In this document: positions 17,599-21,153 of the stretch, piece after piece
Position numbering within the stretch: position 1 is the stretch's first letter
Layout of the letters: each line of letters opens with the position of its first letter
NCBI GenBank assembly: GCA_038216155.1
Contig: JBBQQH010000049.1
Span: 1-21,153, forward strand
Direction: 5' to 3'
Source of the DNA: SZAS-103 sp038216155
Lineage (GTDB): Bacteria > Pseudomonadota > Gammaproteobacteria > Xanthomonadales > Xanthomonadaceae
DNA: 21,153 bases
Program-made: the position numbers and the translations under genes
The notes under the pieces: generated by a model
What the model saw: only the letters and a program-made list of their open reading frames with translations
What the model was told of the DNA's origin: nothing
Databases searched by the model: none

Positions 17599-18483
17599 CT
17601 ATTTCTTGGTCGACTTCATCTTTGCCGCGAGCGCCGTGCCTAGATCGCCGGGCGACCTGACCGTGGTCACGCCTGCTTTTTCCAGCGCGGCAAACTTGCC
17701 CGCGGCGGTGCCCTTGCCACCCGACGCGATTGCACCTGCGTGGCCCATGCGCTTGCCGGCCGGAGCCGATGCGCCAGCGATGAACGCGACCACGGGTTTG
17801 GTGACGGTATCGGAGATGAACTCGGCCGCTTCCTCTTCCGCACTGCCACCGATCTCGCCGACCAGGATGATGCCGTGCGTCTCCGGATCGTCCTGAAACA
17901 ACTGCAGGCAATCGATGAAGTTCATGCCCTGGATCGGATCGCCGCCAATGCCGATGCAGGTGCTCTGGCCGAGCCCGGCCTGCGTGGTCTGATGCACGGC
18001 TTCATAGGTGAGCGTGCCCGAGCGCGAAACGATACCGACGTTGCCCGGCTTGTGGATATGGCCCGGCATGATGCCGATCTTGCACTGGCCCGGCGTGATG
18101 ATGCCGGGGCAGTTGGGGCCGATCAGCCAGACATCCTCGTACTGCTTGAGCATGTTCTTGACCCGCAACATGTCGAGTACCGGAATGCCCTCGGTGATGC
18201 AGACGATCACGCGGATGCCGGCATCGGCCGCTTCCAGGATCGCGTCCGCCGCGAACGGCGGCGGCACGTAGATCACACTGGCGTCGGCCCCTGTGTCATC
18301 GACCGCATCCTGCACGGTGTTGAATACAGGCAAGCCGATGTGTTCCTGCCCGCCCTTGCCCGGCGTCACGCCGCCGGTCACCTTGGTGCCGTAGTCGAGC
18401 ATCTGCTCGGCGTGAAAGGTTCCCTGCTGGCCTGTGAAACCCTGGACGATCACCTTGGTGCGGCTGTCGACTAATACGGACAT
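17599..18483 (-). CDS. sucD: Succinyl-CoA synthetase (ADP-forming) alpha subunit
   Basis: SucD is the alpha subunit of the TCA-cycle enzyme that converts succinyl-CoA, ADP and phosphate to succinate, CoA and ATP. It is phosphorylated on a histidine during catalysis. The protein has 294 residues from ATG 18483. The CoA-binding N-terminal domain starts SVLVDSRTKVIVQGFTGQQGTFHAEQM and contains GGVTPGKGG (37-45). The ligase domain has IGPNCPGI (121-128), GNVGIVSRSGTLTYEAV (147-163) and GEIGGSAEE (209-217). The phosphohistidine is His248 in GKRMGHAGAIASGGKGTA. It follows sucC after 95 bases and precedes nadE by 45. The length and all key residues are normal. Confidence 0.98.
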   Translation of the reverse strand: MSVLVDSRTKVIVQGFTGQQGTFHAEQMLDYGTKVTGGVTPGKGGQEHIGLPVFNTVQDAVDDTGADASVIYVPPPFAADAILEAADAGIRVIVCITEGIPVLDMLRVKNMLKQYEDVWLIGPNCPGIITPGQCKIGIMPGHIHKPGNVGIVSRSGTLTYEAVHQTTQAGLGQSTCIGIGGDPIQGMNFIDCLQLFQDDPETHGIILVGEIGGSAEEEAAEFISDTVTKPVVAFIAGASAPAGKRMGHAGAIASGGKGTAAGKFAALEKAGVTTVRSPGDLGTALAAKMKSTKK

Positions 18484-18485
18484 TG

Positions 18486-18515
18486 TGGTTCCCGACTGTT
18501 ATCGAATGGTTCCCG
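18486..18515. repeat. Nine-base direct repeat TGGTTCCCG, 21-base period, in sucC-sucD gap
   Basis: TGGTTCCCG occurs at 18486-18494 and again at 18507-18515, exactly 21 bases apart, or about two helical turns. It lies just upstream of sucD in the 95-base gap after sucC. It could be a regulator site or chance; I have no further support. Confidence 0.25.
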
Positions 18516-18578
18516 GATCTACGCCGGTCCTTGTGCTGTCCTGGACTCGGCCATCCTGGCCTCGGCATTGCGCTTGAT

Positions 18579-19742
18579 TCAAGACTTTGCTGCGGCCACA
18601 ACCTTCTGCGCGCCGTCGTTGATGTCGTCAGCGGCGATGATCGCCAGCCCGGATTTCTTCAGCAACTCCTTGCCCGCGTCCACATTGGTGCCTTCCAGAC
18701 GCACCACGACCGGCACCTTGACGTCGACTTCCTTGACCGCCGCGATGATGCCCTCGGCGATCATGTCGCAACGCACGATGCCGCCGAAGATATTGACGAA
18801 AATCGCGCGCACCTTATCACTCGACAAAATCAGCTTGAACGCCTCGGTCACGCGCTCCTTGGTCGCGCCGCCGCCGACATCCAGGAAGTTGGCAGGCTCG
18901 CCGCCCGCAAGCTTGATCACGTCCATCGTCGCCATCGCGAGGCCCGCGCCGTTGACCATGCAGCCGATGTCGCCATCCATGGTCACGTAATTGAGGTTGT
19001 ACTTTGCTGCGAGTACTTCGGTGTGGTCTTCCTGCGACTCGTCGCGCATGCCTTGCAGGCGCGGCTGGCGGAAGTCGGCGTTGTCATCGGAATTGACCTT
19101 ACCGTCCAGCGCGATCAAATCGCCTGACTTCACGATCGCCAACGGGTTGAGCTCGACCAGCGACAGGTCGAAATCGTTGAACAGGCGATACAAGCCCAGC
19201 GTGATTTTCGTCAACTGGTTAACCTGCTTGTTGGACAGGCCCATCGCAAAGCCCATCCTTCGGCACTGGTACGGTTGCAGGCCCTGAACAAAATTCACTT
19301 CCAGCAATTGGATTGCGTCGGGGTTGTCCTCCGCGGTCTTTTCAATCTCCACACCGCCGTCGGCCGAGGCGATAAAGCTGATCGTCTTGCTGCTGCGATC
19401 GACCAGCACCGAGAGGTACAACTCCTTGACGATGTCGTGGGCCTCGGTGATCAGCACCACATCCACCGGTAACGCGCGGCCGCCGGACTGATAGGTCGCC
19501 ATGCCCTTGCCGAGCATCCCGGCCGCAGCTTCCTTGGCGGCATCGGCCGTCTTTACCAGTTTCACGCCCCCGGCCTTGCCGCGACCACCGGCATGGATCT
19601 GCGCCTTCACCACCCATTGCGCGCCGCCCAGTTCGGTGGCGGCTGCGGCTGCTTCCTCCGCAGTGCGAGCGATGCGACCAGCGGGAACAGGAATTCCGTA
19701 TTCGGCGAACAACTCCTTCGCCTGGTATTCGTGGAAATTCAT
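18579..19742 (-). CDS. sucC: Succinyl-CoA synthetase (ADP-forming) beta subunit
   Basis: SucC is the ATP-grasp beta subunit that pairs with SucD in the TCA cycle and sets nucleotide specificity. The protein has 387 residues, one fewer than E. coli SucC, starting at ATG 19742 (MNFHEYQAKELFAEYG). The ATP-grasp domain shows VVKAQIHAGGRGKAGGVKLV (44-63) and LVELNPLAI (195-203). The C-terminal ligase domain has MDGDIGCMVNGAGLAMATMD (255-274), NFLDVGGGATKERV (285-298) and the phosphohistidine-loop partner IFVNIFGGIVRCDMIAEGI (314-332). GGACGA lies just before the ATG as a modest ribosome site. It is divergent from pilS across 190 bases, where a GC-rich hairpin (GGCCGCC / GGTGGCC, 19811-19829) lies upstream. 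The assignment is firm. Confidence 0.98.
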   Translation of the reverse strand: MNFHEYQAKELFAEYGIPVPAGRIARTAEEAAAAATELGGAQWVVKAQIHAGGRGKAGGVKLVKTADAAKEAAAGMLGKGMATYQSGGRALPVDVVLITEAHDIVKELYLSVLVDRSSKTISFIASADGGVEIEKTAEDNPDAIQLLEVNFVQGLQPYQCRRMGFAMGLSNKQVNQLTKITLGLYRLFNDFDLSLVELNPLAIVKSGDLIALDGKVNSDDNADFRQPRLQGMRDESQEDHTEVLAAKYNLNYVTMDGDIGCMVNGAGLAMATMDVIKLAGGEPANFLDVGGGATKERVTEAFKLILSSDKVRAIFVNIFGGIVRCDMIAEGIIAAVKEVDVKVPVVVRLEGTNVDAGKELLKKSGLAIIAADDINDGAQKVVAAAKS

Positions 19743-19884
19743 AAGTCGTCCAATGGTTGTTGGCGGTGGAATGCAGGCGGTCGAACGATCACGATTGGAT
19801 CGCGAATCCTGGCCGCCATCTTGGTGGCCACGCTATTGTGGCGAACGCGCCGGGCAAAGGCAAAACGCCGACCGCATTGACTTC

Positions 19885-19920
19885 TATACTGGAGCCAAGT
19901 CCACACGCGGCAGCGCCGCG
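19885..19920 (+). promoter_or_regulatory. Candidate pilS -10 element and leader hairpin
   Basis: TATACT (19885-19890) resembles a -10 element, but no good -35 is found at the right distance. Downstream, CGCGGC-AGC-GCCGCG (19906-19920) is a perfect six-base stem ending just before AAAGGG (19922-19927), the likely ribosome site of the kinase gene. A stem touching the ribosome site could limit translation. Both readings are inferred from sequence alone. Confidence 0.3.
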
Positions 19921-19932
19921 CAAAGGGTACGC

Positions 19933-21153
19933 ATGCGCATGGCGTTCGAGCTGGCCGAACATCCGACAGGCGATTCGGGCTTGCGCCGCGAATTGTATTT
20001 CCTGTCGCTGTTCCGCGTGCTGGAAGCCGGGCTGCTGTTGTTTCTGGTATTCAGCCCGCTGGCGTTGAGCATCGTCACGGTGCGATGGCCAATGCTGTCT
20101 GACGCCTGCGCGATCGCCTATCTGCTGATCAGCGGCGGTTTGTTTCTGCTATCACGCAATCGGCGCTGGAGCCTGCGCCGGCTGGTCGCGATCGGAATCG
20201 TGATCGACATTCTTGTATTTACGTTGCTGCTGCACACGGTCGATGGCGCCAACAGCGGCATCGCATTGCTGCTGCTGTTCAACATCGGCGCCAGCGCGCT
20301 GTTTCTGCGACTGGGCTCGGCGCTGACGATCGCTTCCATGGGCGGCGTAGCGGTTCTCGGCGAACACGTCTGGACCTTGCTGGAAGGCCGCGAAGTGCGC
20401 TCGATCGCCGAGGCGGCGATGTTCGCGGTCAGCTATCTCGCGGCCGCCACCCTTACCCGCCAGCTGGGCACCCAGTTGCTCGCGACCGAAGTGCTGGCCG
20501 AACAACGCGGCGCCGAAGTCGACTCGCTGGCGCGCATCAACGAGCTGATTATCCGCCGTATGCGCACCGGCCTGCTGGCGGTCGATGCCGACAACATGAT
20601 CCGGCTGTTCAACGAGGCGGCGTGGTATCTGCTTGGTAACCCCTCGCCCGAACGGCGCGAGCTCGGCGATGTGGCGCCCGAACTGTCGCGCAGGCTTTGG
20701 CACTGGCGGCAGCATCAGAAAAACGACAGTACGCCGTTGGCGCTGTCAGCCGAAACGCCTGCGGTGATCCCGCGCTTCACCGGGCTGGGCGGCGGCGACG
20801 AGCTGACCCTGATCTTTCTCGACGATACCTCGCTGCTTTCGCGCCGCGCCGAGGAATTGACGCTCTCAACGCTGGGCCGCCTTTCGGCCAGCATCGCGCA
20901 CGAGATCCGCAATCCGCTGGCAGCGATCAGCCATTCCGCGCAGTTGCTGTGCGAATCGACGATCGAACCGGAAAGCGATCGTCGCCTGGTGGAAATCATC
21001 AATTCGCAATGCCAGCGCATGGACGGCATCGTGCAAAACGTGCTCGGCCTGGCGCGACGCGAACGATCACGACCCGAACCACTGGAGCTGGGGTCATGGG
21101 CCAAGCACTTCGTTGCCGATTTCCATCATGCCAAAAGCGGCGATCGCGACGAG
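19933..21153 (+). CDS. pilS: PilS-type sensor histidine kinase, N-terminal part, cut by window edge
   Basis: This is a membrane histidine kinase that most likely partners a PilR-type sigma-54 activator to control type IV pilin transcription. I read 407 codons in one frame to the window end with no stop; full PilS proteins are about 530 residues, so the ATPase half is missing. The start is ATG 19933, with AAAGGG five bases ahead; ATG 19939 is an alternative. Residues about 20-175 hold six hydrophobic segments (for example AGLLLFLVFSPLALSIV, AIAYLLISGGLFLL, LVAIGIVIDILVFTLLL and GIALLLLFNIGASALFL). A PAS-like domain follows at about 200-300 (INELIIRRMRTGLLAVDADN). The H-box is LGRLSASIAHEIRNPLAAIS (314-333), with phospho-acceptor His323. 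The PilS name rests on the six-helix plus PAS layout and the sucC-adjacent position known in xanthomonads. The pilR gene should follow but is outside the window. Confidence 0.85.
   Translation, partial: MRMAFELAEHPTGDSGLRRELYFLSLFRVLEAGLLLFLVFSPLALSIVTVRWPMLSDACAIAYLLISGGLFLLSRNRRWSLRRLVAIGIVIDILVFTLLLHTVDGANSGIALLLLFNIGASALFLRLGSALTIASMGGVAVLGEHVWTLLEGREVRSIAEAAMFAVSYLAAATLTRQLGTQLLATEVLAEQRGAEVDSLARINELIIRRMRTGLLAVDADNMIRLFNEAAWYLLGNPSPERRELGDVAPELSRRLWHWRQHQKNDSTPLALSAETPAVIPRFTGLGGGDELTLIFLDDTSLLSRRAEELTLSTLGRLSASIAHEIRNPLAAISHSAQLLCESTIEPESDRRLVEIINSQCQRMDGIVQNVLGLARRERSRPEPLELGSWAKHFVADFHHAKSGDRDE

Noticed and set aside
18572..18583. GCTTGATTCAAG, the same 12-mer as in the clpB promoter palindrome
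   Set aside because: It spans the sucC stop codon, and no CCCCAT-like -10 follows at the right distance on the strand in question, so I treat it as chance rather than a second heat-shock promoter.

Overview
The window is a stretch of ordinary, densely packed bacterial chromosome with fairly high G+C by eye. It holds fifteen protein genes. Two are cut by the window edges: a GTP-type PEP carboxykinase at the left and a PilS-type histidine kinase at the right. I see no tRNA, rRNA, insertion sequence, phage gene or CRISPR array, and no gene-free stretch longer than about 300 bases. The gene content points to a gammaproteobacterium, most likely of the Xanthomonadales (Lysobacterales: Xanthomonadaceae or Rhodanobacteraceae). 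The pointers are an FadE-type acyl-CoA dehydrogenase, the bamD / rluD-pgeF-clpB block, ClpB beginning MRMDKLTSRL, and sucC-sucD divergent from pilS. This placement is inferred from remembered gene order and protein style, not from a search.

Left third (1-6438): pckG (partial, minus) lies downstream of a gene for a helix-turn-helix protein (minus). Next comes a stand-alone plus-strand gene with a TPR-like N-terminus and an aspartyl/asparaginyl beta-hydroxylase C-terminus. A TetR-family regulator (minus) and fadE (plus) are divergent. Their shared upstream region carries paired CATAC/GTATG half-sites that could be the regulator's operators, which suggests local control of fatty-acid beta-oxidation.

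Middle (6468-10289): an ATP/ADP-translocase-like membrane protein and a small SAM-dependent methyltransferase form a two-gene minus-strand unit with an 11-base gap. They are divergent from a GMC-family FAD oxidoreductase on the plus strand. That enzyme's best ribosome-binding site sits in front of a CTG codon rather than an ATG or GTG.

Right half (10329-21153): rluD, pgeF and clpB run on the minus strand, with a convincing heat-shock (RpoH-type) promoter between pgeF and clpB. bamD is divergent from rluD and convergent with nadE. sucC, sucD and nadE follow one another on the minus strand and may be co-transcribed. pilS starts divergently from sucC and runs off the window. This half covers protein disaggregation, rRNA pseudouridylation, outer-membrane assembly, NAD synthesis, the TCA cycle and type IV pilus control.

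I found no clearly undescribed multi-gene system. The points most worth a second look are the FadE/TetR operator candidates, the CTG start, the translocase-methyltransferase pair, the TPR-hydroxylase protein and the clpB heat-shock promoter.
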